Below the pieces are notes generated by a model. It did no database searches. It saw only the letters and a list, made by a program, of their open reading frames with translations, and had not been told where the DNA came from. A stretch of DNA of 8,145 bases from the NCBI GenBank assembly GCA_964432875.1, contig CAYSPJ010000179.1, positions 1 through 8,145 of the forward strand, given 5' to 3'. The stretch comes from JACJYE01 sp964432875 (GTDB taxonomy: Bacteria > Bacteroidota > Bacteroidia > Chitinophagales > Saprospiraceae). Below are positions 1 through 5,170 of the stretch, piece after piece; position 1 is the stretch's first letter, and each line of letters starts with the position of its first letter. The translations under genes and the position numbers were made by a program.

Positions 1-143
1 ACCAAATAAGTCAGCATAAACGGCATGGGCACCCAAAACCACTCATCGACGTATACCAGCATAAAGAGGAAGATGACCGTGAAGACCAGGAAGAGCAGCC
101 AGTCGGTGGCTTTGGAGGATTTTTTATTAGTAGTCGTTTCCAT
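1..143 (-). CDS. small membrane protein, N-terminal part (cut by window edge)
   Basis: The ATG at 143 opens a frame that runs off the left edge after 47 codons, so only the N-terminus is visible. The first 14 residues are polar and basic (METTTNKKSSKATD). They are followed by a strongly hydrophobic stretch from about residue 15 to 32 (WLLFLVFTVIFLFMLVYV), then an aromatic DEWFW motif and a second hydrophobic run beginning near residue 38. This suggests a small protein with at least two membrane segments and the N-terminus in the cytoplasm. I do not recognise the family. A perfect Bacteroidota -7 box (162-169) lies 18 bases upstream of the start, which supports both the start choice and the reality of the gene. 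It lies downstream of rfbA on the same strand but appears to have its own promoter, so a role in polysaccharide synthesis should not be assumed. Confidence 0.65.
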   Translation of the reverse strand, partial: METTTNKKSSKATDWLLFLVFTVIFLFMLVYVDEWFWVPMPFMLTYL

Positions 144-161
144 ATTGATCGTTATTTGCTG

Positions 162-169
162 CAAAGTTA
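162..169 (-). promoter_or_regulatory. Bacteroidota-type -7 promoter box for the gene at 1-143
   Basis: Read on the minus strand the bases are TAACTTTG, a full match to the Bacteroidota sigma-ABfr -7 consensus TAnnTTTG, followed by C as is common. The expected transcription start is near 155-158, giving a leader of roughly 15 bases before the ATG at 143. No clear TTTG or TTG -33 box stands about 19-20 bases upstream. The leader is A-rich and has no Shine-Dalgarno sequence. Confidence 0.5.
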
Positions 170-186
170 TAAAAATGTGAGATTTT

Positions 187-226
187 GCGCCGGCGCGGCG
201 GTTTTTTTTTGGCTCCGAGGGCCGGC
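187..226. repeat. GC-rich palindromes around a T9 run between rfbA and the small membrane gene
   Basis: A perfect 10-base palindrome GCGCCGGCGC lies at 187-196 and a second GCCGGC palindrome at 221-226. They flank a run of nine T on the plus strand (202-210). A plus-strand transcript would form a short GC stem (188-191 with 197-200) followed by the T run, which resembles an intrinsic terminator. However, no plus-strand gene ends here, and on the minus strand the run is A, so it does not fit as a terminator for rfbA. The role is unknown. Confidence 0.3.
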
Positions 227-235
227 GGGTTTTAC

Positions 236-1102
236 CTATCCCTGCTTGAGCAGATGGAGCAAATACTCGCCATAGCCGCTTTTGAGGAATTGATGACCCA
301 GGCGCTCCAGTTGTTCGGCATCGATGAACCCCATGCGATAGGCAGCCTCTTCGATACAGCCGATTTTGAGGCCCTGCCGGTCTTCGATGACCTCGATGAA
401 CTGGCCGGCCTGCATCAGCGATTTATGCGTGCCAGTATCCAGCCAGGCGACACCTCTGCCCAACACGGCTACTTTGAGCTTCCCGGCGGCCAGGTAGTGT
501 TTGTTGACGTCGGTGATCTCGTACTCACCCCGGGCGCTAGGCTGCAGGTTTTTGGCGATTTCTACCACATCATTATCGTAAAAATAAAGGCCAGGCACGG
601 CATAGTTAGACTTGGGGCGAGCCGGCTTCTCTTCGATGGAGAGGGCGTTGAAGTTTTTATCAAACTCCACAACGCCGTAGCGCTCGGGGTCGGCTACCCA
701 ATAGGCGAAGACGATGCCGCCAGAGGGGTCTACACAGGACTGCAGTAGCTCATCCAGGCCGGCGCCGTAGAAGATGTTGTCTCCCAGGATGAGCGCTGCC
801 GGGCTATCGCCGATGAAATCAGCGCCCAATACGAAGGCCTGTGCCAGGCCGTTGGGCACGTGCTGTGGCACGTAGGAGAAATGGCAGCCAATCTGGCTGC
901 CGTCGCCCAGCAGATGATGGAATTTGGGCAGGTCTTCGGGCGTGGAGATGATCAAGATATCCCGTATGCCCGCCGAGAGGAGGGTGGACAGGGGGTAGTA
1001 GATCATCGGCTTATCGTAAACGGGCATTAGTTGCTTGCTCACGGCCAGGGTGAGCGGGTAAAGCCGGGTGCCCAGTCCGCCCGCCAGAATGATTCCCTTC
1101 AT
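236..1102 (-). CDS. rfbA: glucose-1-phosphate thymidylyltransferase RfbA/RmlA
   Basis: This cytoplasmic enzyme joins glucose-1-phosphate and dTTP to give dTDP-glucose and pyrophosphate. That is the first and feedback-controlled step towards dTDP-L-rhamnose for cell-surface polysaccharide. The 288 residues match the usual family length of about 290. Visible signatures are the nucleotide-binding loop GGLGTRLYPLT (8-18) with K23, the family stretch SKQLMPVYDKPMIYYPLST (22-40), DGSQ (67-70), the metal/sugar motif LGDNIFYG with D108, IEEKP (156-160) with E158 and K159, and WLDTGTH with D222. All catalytic positions known from RmlA appear intact. The start is the MKGIILAGG expected at the N-terminus. 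An A8 run lies about 10 bases upstream of the ATG in place of a Shine-Dalgarno sequence. The other dTDP-rhamnose genes (rfbB, rfbC, rfbD) are not in the window, and the adjacent genes are unrelated. Confidence 0.96.
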   Translation of the reverse strand: MKGIILAGGLGTRLYPLTLAVSKQLMPVYDKPMIYYPLSTLLSAGIRDILIISTPEDLPKFHHLLGDGSQIGCHFSYVPQHVPNGLAQAFVLGADFIGDSPAALILGDNIFYGAGLDELLQSCVDPSGGIVFAYWVADPERYGVVEFDKNFNALSIEEKPARPKSNYAVPGLYFYDNDVVEIAKNLQPSARGEYEITDVNKHYLAAGKLKVAVLGRGVAWLDTGTHKSLMQAGQFIEVIEDRQGLKIGCIEEAAYRMGFIDAEQLERLGHQFLKSGYGEYLLHLLKQG

Positions 1103-1236
1103 GATGGGTCGTTTTTTTTTGTCATTGACAATTCGTGTCGGCTGGCTCCTGGCTCAGCGGAGTAGCTCGCTATCCTCCACCAAGTTTGTCCCGCCCGTCA
1201 GACGGCAGCTAGCTTCCTAGTAGATTTTTTATGCTG

Positions 1237-1268
1237 CAAAGAAAGCAGTTCGGTAGCAAAGCGCCAAA
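1237..1268 (-). promoter_or_regulatory. candidate rfbA promoter with long leader
   Basis: On the minus strand a TTTG (1268-1265) is followed after 20 bases by TTTCTTTG (1244-1237). This matches seven of the eight -7 positions, lacking only the A at the second position. Transcription would start near 1231, giving a leader of about 130 bases before the rfbA ATG at 1102. That leader holds a CCGTCAGACGG palindrome (1195-1205), an AGCTAGCT palindrome (1207-1214) and a tandem CTGGCTC duplication (1142-1155). None of these forms a recognised riboswitch. Read-through from the receiver gene upstream is an alternative. Confidence 0.3.
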
Positions 1269-1284
1269 CCCCGAAGAGGGATAC

Positions 1285-1680
1285 TCAGTGTGCCATCTTG
1301 GCGGCCGCACTGCGGAAGATGCTCTGGATGCGGAGCACCAGCTCCACCGGCTTGAAAGGTTTGGTCACAAAATCATCCCCGCCGGCGCTGAGGGCTTCGA
1401 GGATGCTGGCTTCATCTTCAAGGGGGGCAATGACGATGATGGGTGTAGGGAGCTTCAGTTCCTGGCGCACGTAGCGGATGAGCTCGAGCCCCGACACTTT
1501 GGGTACGCCAAGGTCGGTGATGATGAGATCGGGCTCATCGTAGTCAATGATTTCTTTGGCTCTTTGGCCGTCAGCGGCTAAAAGCAAGCTGTAACCCTGT
1601 TTTTGCAAACGGAATTTCAGCGAAGTCAGCAGGATCTCTTCATCTTCACAGATGAGGATTTTTTTTGGTAATTTTTCCAT
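1285..1680 (-). CDS. stand-alone response-regulator receiver protein with atypical active site
   Basis: A single CheY-like receiver domain of 131 residues with no output domain. It probably acts through protein-protein contacts in a phosphorelay or as an adaptor. Visible features are the acidic pair E12-D13 in ILICEDEE, the phospho-acceptor D56 in LIITDLGVP, and K107 in VTKPF. The conserved Thr/Ser after beta-4 is replaced by alanine: the strand reads PIIVIAPLEDE, so the position is A85. D56+2 is glycine instead of the usual methionine. I chose the ATG at 1680 because the receiver fold begins directly after it. An upstream TTG at 1779 would add 33 residues unlike the family and would start inside a hairpin-bearing leader. 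The gene lies 95 bases downstream of the 117-residue protein on the same strand. It could be cotranscribed or could use a weak -7-like TACCTTTA at 1714-1707. No histidine kinase is in view. Confidence 0.9.
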   Translation of the reverse strand: MEKLPKKILICEDEEILLTSLKFRLQKQGYSLLLAADGQRAKEIIDYDEPDLIITDLGVPKVSGLELIRYVRQELKLPTPIIVIAPLEDEASILEALSAGGDDFVTKPFKPVELVLRIQSIFRSAAAKMAH

Positions 1681-1710
1681 AGATAGGGGGTACCTCTCAA
1701 AGACCTTAAA

Positions 1711-1737
1711 GGTAAGCGGAATTTTTGGAATTACCGC
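1711..1737. repeat. bulged hairpin in the leader of the receiver gene
   Basis: GCGGAATT (1716-1723) pairs with AATT-A-CCGC (1729-1737) through an eight-base-pair stem with one bulged A and a five-base loop. The outer GGTAA (1711-1715) can pair with TTACC (1731-1735) as an alternative. The hairpin lies between the stop of the 117-residue protein (1776) and the receiver start (1680), directly upstream of a near-consensus -7 box (1707-1714). No U run follows, so it is not a classical terminator. An operator or an RNA processing/stability element is possible. Confidence 0.4.
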
Positions 1738-1775
1738 ATTTAGGCCTGGCATTTTTTGTCCTGTTGCCGTCAATT

Positions 1776-2129
1776 TCAACGGGGGACAAAAATAAAGTTG
1801 GCCCCTAAATCGCTGAGGACAAAAAGGCAGAGGAAATCTTGGGGGTCTTTATAAACCTGGCGGAAGCTGTCCACCCGGCTCATCTCCACCACTTTTTTGG
1901 TAGCCAGCTCCTCCAGGGTACTGGCGTTGATGTTCCACTTTGAGCCCCCCTCATGCCGCTCTACGAGGGGGATGCCGAGGCTCAGCTCAAACTGGTGTAC
2001 GACAAAAATGGGGTAGGAAGAGATATCCTGGTCCAGGATAGAATCGGCTGCTTTGCCCATCAGGGCGGCGTAAGGCTTGATTTCTTCCTCTAGTTGGTGA
2101 TATTTAGCGCGGATGAATTCTTCGTTCAT
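1776..2129 (-). CDS. conserved-looking 117-residue protein of unknown function
   Basis: I do not recognise a named family. The protein is soluble, with no signal peptide or membrane segment. It starts with a charged helical region (MNEEFIRAKYHQLEEEIKPY), then has a probable alpha/beta domain containing YPIFVVHQFELSLGIPLV (about 39-56), a KWNINASTLEELATKKVV segment, and a hydrophobic C-terminal strand DFLCLFVLSDLGANFIFVPR. The strand/helix pattern and compact size look like a real folded domain. It begins 25 bases after the rlmD stop with an A6 run in the gap, so translation from an rlmD message is likely. The receiver gene follows on the same strand. The neighbours therefore suggest cotranscription, but they do not reveal a function. 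The start is the only ATG in frame near the upstream gene end. Confidence 0.75.
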   Translation of the reverse strand: MNEEFIRAKYHQLEEEIKPYAALMGKAADSILDQDISSYPIFVVHQFELSLGIPLVERHEGGSKWNINASTLEELATKKVVEMSRVDSFRQVYKDPQDFLCLFVLSDLGANFIFVPR

Positions 2130-2154
2130 GGCATGGCGTTTTTTGAATGAGGCC

Positions 2155-3561
2155 TCAGCGGAGCTCCAGCAGGGCTACATTTTCAATATGGTGCGTGTGA
2201 GGGAACATGTCCACTGGCCGGGACTTGAGCAAGCGGTATTTTTCGCTGAGCAGTTGCAGGTCGCGCGCTTGAGTAGCGGGGTTGCAGCTCACGTAAACGA
2301 TGCGTGGGGCCGCCAATTGCAAGAGCATGCTCACTACTTGTGGGTGCATCCCTGCCCGGGGCGGGTCGGTGACCAACAGGTCGGGTTTGCCATGTTGGGC
2401 GGCGAAGGCTTCAGTGAGGATTGCTTTCACATCGCCAGCATAGAATACGGCGTTGTCGATTTGGTTCAACACGGCATTCTTCTCGGCATCCTCGATGGCC
2501 TCGGGTATCTCTTCGATACCGACGACCTGTCGGCAGCGGTGGGCCAGGTAGAGGGCGATGCTGCCGATACCCGTGTAGAGGTCGTAAACATTCTCCCTGC
2601 CTTGCAGGCCGGCGAAATCTGCCGCCACATCGTACAATTCTTTACCCTGGAAGGTATTGGTTTGGAAAAAAGATTTCGGCCCGATCTTGAAGCGCAAGTG
2701 CCCCAGTTGCTCCTCCACATAAGCCTTGCCCCGGAAGTGGATCATTTCCTGATCGAACATATAATCGTTGAGCTTGGCGTTGATGCAGTAGTAGAGGGAG
2801 GTAATCTGCGGGAACTCCTGCAGGATGGCATCGAGGAAAGGGGTGAAGGCCTTGGGCTTGTCTTCAAAGAAACTGAATAAGACCAATATCTCACCGGTAG
2901 TAGCCAGGCGGAACATCACCTGCCGCAGCAGGCCCGAGCGTTGGCGGGCATCGTGAAAAGAAAGCCCCTGTGCGATGGCGATGCGCTTGATGCCGTTGCG
3001 CAACTCATTGGATGGTTCGGCTTGCAGCCAACAGCGCTCGATATCGATGACCTTATCGAAAGCGCCGGCGCGGTGGAAGCCGAGCACATCTTCCAGGTTG
3101 GAAGTATCGCTTTGCAGTTCTTCCCGCGTCAACCAGCGGCGGTTGGAAAAGGAAAACTCCAGCTTGTTGCGATAGTATTGGGTGTGCACAGCCGGGATGA
3201 TAGGCAGCATTTCTTCTATTTCCAGCTTGCCGATGCGCAACAGGGCATCTTCAACCACCTTTTGCTTGTGGAAGGCCTGCGCCTCGTAGCTCAGGTGTTG
3301 CCACTGGCAGCCGCCGCAGCGGTCGTAGTGCTGGCAGAAAGGCTCCACCCGGTCCTCGGAATAGTGGTGGTAGTGTTGAGGCACGCCAGCCATGAAACCC
3401 TTTTTTTTCTTGATGACCAGCACGTCGGCCACGTCGCCGGGTACCGGCCCTTCGGCAAAGATGACCCGGCCGGCTTCGTCCCGCCCTACGCTTTTCCCTT
3501 TTTCTGCTATGCCGGTGAAAGCCACTTTGGGCACTAGTTCCGGCTTGCGATTCCTCCCCAT
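2155..3561 (-). CDS. rlmD: TRAM-domain 23S rRNA (uracil-5-)-methyltransferase, RlmD/RumA type
   Basis: This enzyme transfers a methyl group from S-adenosylmethionine to C5 of a uridine in 23S rRNA (U1939 in the E. coli enzyme). The 468 residues hold, in order: a TRAM RNA-binding domain (about 8-60); an Fe-S cluster ligand set with C76, C82 and C85 (FCQHYDRCGGCQW) and C177 (IERCWL); the RNA-contact motif FFQTNTFQ (298-305); SAM-binding motif I DLYTGIGSIALYLA (327-340); TDPPRAG with D399 (398-404); the nucleophile C426 in YVSCNPAT; and the C-terminal base E460 in HIENVALLE. Every catalytic element is present. The exact uridine target cannot be read from sequence, because RlmC, RlmD and RlmCD share these motifs. 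The ATG at 3561 sits 26 bases behind a perfect -7 box. It is the first gene of a probable unit with the 117-residue protein and the receiver. Confidence 0.94.
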   Translation of the reverse strand: MGRNRKPELVPKVAFTGIAEKGKSVGRDEAGRVIFAEGPVPGDVADVLVIKKKKGFMAGVPQHYHHYSEDRVEPFCQHYDRCGGCQWQHLSYEAQAFHKQKVVEDALLRIGKLEIEEMLPIIPAVHTQYYRNKLEFSFSNRRWLTREELQSDTSNLEDVLGFHRAGAFDKVIDIERCWLQAEPSNELRNGIKRIAIAQGLSFHDARQRSGLLRQVMFRLATTGEILVLFSFFEDKPKAFTPFLDAILQEFPQITSLYYCINAKLNDYMFDQEMIHFRGKAYVEEQLGHLRFKIGPKSFFQTNTFQGKELYDVAADFAGLQGRENVYDLYTGIGSIALYLAHRCRQVVGIEEIPEAIEDAEKNAVLNQIDNAVFYAGDVKAILTEAFAAQHGKPDLLVTDPPRAGMHPQVVSMLLQLAAPRIVYVSCNPATQARDLQLLSEKYRLLKSRPVDMFPHTHHIENVALLELR

Positions 3562-3587
3562 TGGTTATTGAGTATTGCTTTTCCCCG

Positions 3588-3595
3588 CAAAGGTA
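3588..3595 (-). promoter_or_regulatory. Bacteroidota-type -7 promoter box for rlmD
   Basis: The minus strand reads TACCTTTG, followed by C: a full TAnnTTTG match, 26 bases upstream of the rlmD ATG. The predicted start near 3580-3583 gives a leader of about 20 bases without a Shine-Dalgarno sequence close to the ATG. No clear TTG or TTTG -33 box is seen at the expected spacing; that region contains an A7 run (3601-3607 as T on plus). Confidence 0.5.
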
Positions 3596-3697
3596 GGAAG
3601 TTTTTTTGGCTGAGAGGGCTGTTTTAAGGGAGAGGCCCAAGCGATTCCCCACGAGGTGCCGGGAACTAGGAGCGCCAATTCTTTGTAATATTCTCCA

Positions 3698-3731
3698 AGC
3701 CAGCTTAAGATAGCAAGCGCTTAATCTGGCT
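3698..3731 (+). repeat. 12-bp inverted repeat upstream of the GNAT gene
   Basis: AGCCAGCTTAAG (3698-3709) and CTTAATCTGGCT (3720-3731) are inverted copies with eleven of twelve positions matching, separated by ten bases. The right arm ends 26 bases before the GNAT ATG at 3758. No T run follows directly. It may be an operator for a dimeric regulator or a leader hairpin controlling the acetyltransferase gene. I find no good TAnnTTTG box between 3600 and 3757 on the plus strand. Confidence 0.5.
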
Positions 3732-3757
3732 ATGAACCATTAAACACCTAACAGAAG

Positions 3758-4267
3758 ATGTCATTATTCCAAACCGCCAGGCTGTCCGTCCGCCCACTGC
3801 AGCCGGATGACTTCGGGCCTTTCCATGAGATGCAGAGCAATCTACGCGTAATGCGCTATACCAGTGGCCGGGCCATGAGCGAGGAAGAAAACCGCCAGGA
3901 ACTGGCGCGGCTGATCGAGCGCTATGCCGAGCCAGGCAATGACTTCTGGGTTTGGGCGGTGATCCGCAAAGAGGATGGTGCCTTCGCCGGCACTTGCGCC
4001 CTAATCTGCAACGAGCAGGGCGAGCACGAAATCGGCTATCGCTTTATCGAGCGGTATTGGGGTCAAGGCTATGGGCTCGAAATAACCGAAGGGCTTATTG
4101 ATTATGCTTTCGGCCCGGTTAGCTTGGAGCGGCTGGTGGCTTATGTGTATACCGACAACACCCCTTCCGTCTCTATTCTGGAGCGCTCGCGCTTCCTCCT
4201 GGTAAAAGAGTTCTTCAACGAAGCGGAAAATTGCCTGGACCGGCAGTATGAAGTGCGGAAAGGGTGA
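3758..4267 (+). CDS. GNAT-family N-acetyltransferase, RimJ/RimL-like
   Basis: A cytoplasmic acetyltransferase that takes its acetyl group from acetyl-CoA. The acceptor could be a protein N-terminus, a small amine or an antibiotic, and cannot be read from sequence. The 169 residues match the Acetyltransf_3 length. Visible parts are the N-terminal TARLSVRPLQPDDFGPFHEM (6-25), a W-rich strand FWVWAVIRKEDGAFAGTCAL (63-82), motif A EIGYRFIERYWGQGYGLEIT (91-110) with the pyrophosphate-binding R99-x-x-G102-x-G104 pattern, and motif B around VYTDNTPSVSILERS (130-144). The usual glycine of the 'LEKxGF' segment is arginine here (ERSRF), and the C-terminal strand is QYEVRK. The start ATG is preceded by AACAGAAG, with an upstream 12-bp dyad. 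It is transcribed divergently from rlmD and convergently with the DUF4058 gene, with only 14 bases between the two stops and no recognisable terminator. Confidence 0.9.
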   Translation: MSLFQTARLSVRPLQPDDFGPFHEMQSNLRVMRYTSGRAMSEEENRQELARLIERYAEPGNDFWVWAVIRKEDGAFAGTCALICNEQGEHEIGYRFIERYWGQGYGLEITEGLIDYAFGPVSLERLVAYVYTDNTPSVSILERSRFLLVKEFFNEAENCLDRQYEVRKG

Positions 4268-4281
4268 GGATCAAACGAATG

Positions 4282-5058
4282 TTATTGCTGCAAGCACCCT
4301 AGCTCTTTCATCCAAACGAGCTCTTGCTCCGTAAAAGCAGGCAAGGGAGGCATTTCGCGGTAGTTTATGGATTTCGCGAAAAAACCTTGATCATATACAT
4401 CATCCAAGGCTTGGCCCAAGTTGATAAAGGTCTCCTCTGCTGCATTCCTCAGCGGTACGGGAAGGATTGGCAGATGATCCTTTATGGCGATGGCCCATAC
4501 CTGCGTCTGGCCGCTGTCGGCTCGCAAGAGGCTGGCCAAGTAATGAGATTTTGGCAGGTAGGGGTGCTCCAAAGGCCGCTCTCCTCTGCGCAGCAGATCG
4601 ATTTCGAGTAGGTGCACACCAGCATAAAGGAGCCGGAGGCGCTTTTCCCGATAGGGCTGCAGGCCCGGTTTGCGTTTGTTTACAGGAGACAAGATTTCGA
4701 TTGCCGTGATGAGCTTGTTGCGCTGCTTATCCCGTATTTCCACCAAAGGGATGCGTACTTCCACTGGCTTGAACGCGGGCAATGTCAAAGTCTCAGGCGT
4801 GATGTTGCTGGGGTAAGGCGCTGGAAGCTCTTCAACTCCTTTCTCCGCTCGTTTCAGCACTTCCACCTCAGGGTACATGATGCCGATATCCTCTTGCGGA
4901 GAGGTGTCCTCTACCGTGTAATTGTTCAGATGGACTACGTATTCCGCCCCCAAACGCGGCGCGAGCTGCACCTTGATGACATAGGCAAGGCTGTTGTGCA
5001 CATCAGGCCAAAGATGCCCCTCGAGATAGGGGTCCATTCCGGGGAAAGGGGAAGCCAT
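4282..5058 (-). CDS. DUF4058 family protein
   Basis: The N-terminus MASPFPGMDPYLE is the hallmark of the DUF4058 family, which I know mainly as multicopy genes in cyanobacteria and as scattered copies elsewhere. Function is not established. The 258 residues equal the usual family length. Other recognisable blocks are LWPDVHNSLAYVI (16-28), VEIRDKQRNKLITAIEILSP (106-125) followed by NK (127-128), Y136-REKR, VHLLEIDLLRRGE (148-160), HLPILPVPL (195-203) and ALDDVYDQG (217-225). The conserved acidic and basic residues (E121, K128, E152, D154) recall a metal-dependent active site, but that is only a guess. The frame stays open upstream to 5382, but the ATG at 5058 fits the family N-terminus and sits 13 bases behind a good promoter. 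It is convergent with the GNAT gene and divergent from the membrane protein gene. Confidence 0.9.
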   Translation of the reverse strand: MASPFPGMDPYLEGHLWPDVHNSLAYVIKVQLAPRLGAEYVVHLNNYTVEDTSPQEDIGIMYPEVEVLKRAEKGVEELPAPYPSNITPETLTLPAFKPVEVRIPLVEIRDKQRNKLITAIEILSPVNKRKPGLQPYREKRLRLLYAGVHLLEIDLLRRGERPLEHPYLPKSHYLASLLRADSGQTQVWAIAIKDHLPILPVPLRNAAEETFINLGQALDDVYDQGFFAKSINYREMPPLPAFTEQELVWMKELGCLQQ

Positions 5059-5071
5059 AGCGGTTTTAAGA

Positions 5072-5102
5072 CAAAAATACAGGATTTTTTGATGAAAATC
5101 AA
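5072..5102 (-). promoter_or_regulatory. promoter of the DUF4058 gene with -33 and -7 boxes
   Basis: On the minus strand TTG (5102-5100) is followed after 20 bases by TATTTTTG (5079-5072), a full match to TAnnTTTG with near-ideal spacing. The predicted transcript would start near 5065-5068, leaving a leader of under ten bases before the ATG at 5058. The spacer contains a small dyad, GATTTT (5083-5088) and AAAATC (5095-5100). This is the best-formed promoter in the window. Confidence 0.6.
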
Positions 5103-5116
5103 CAAGAAGGGAGGCG

Positions 5117-5143
5117 TTTGGGGCTAGCAATTCCCTATCTTGG
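5117..5143 (+). promoter_or_regulatory. weak candidate promoter for the membrane protein gene
   Basis: TTTG (5117-5120) and TATCTTGG (5136-5143) resemble -33 and -7 boxes, with the -7 differing from TAnnTTTG at one position. The 15-base spacing is shorter than usual, so this is tentative. It would give a leader of about 20 bases before the ATG at 5171. Confidence 0.25.
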
Positions 5144-5170
5144 CCCTTACCAAATAACACCTGACCTGCC

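Noticed and set aside
185..748. Plus-strand open frame of 187 codons with a TTG start
   Set aside because: Antisense to rfbA, whose catalytic motifs are complete; no motif or promoter supports the plus-strand frame.
2113..2880. Long plus-strand open frame of 255 codons
   Set aside because: It lies antisense to the well-supported rlmD gene and follows from its codon usage; its translation shows no recognisable domain.
3251..3652. Minus-strand frame of 133 codons overlapping the rlmD N-terminus, with an A8 run near 3401-3408 as a possible slippage site
   Set aside because: The alternative frame is arginine-rich and low in structure, typical of a frame shadow. rlmD reads through the A8 run as lysines in an intact TRAM domain, so no frameshift is needed.
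4268..4281. Terminator between the convergent GNAT and DUF4058 genes
   Set aside because: The gap is only 14 bases and shows no stem followed by a T run in either direction.
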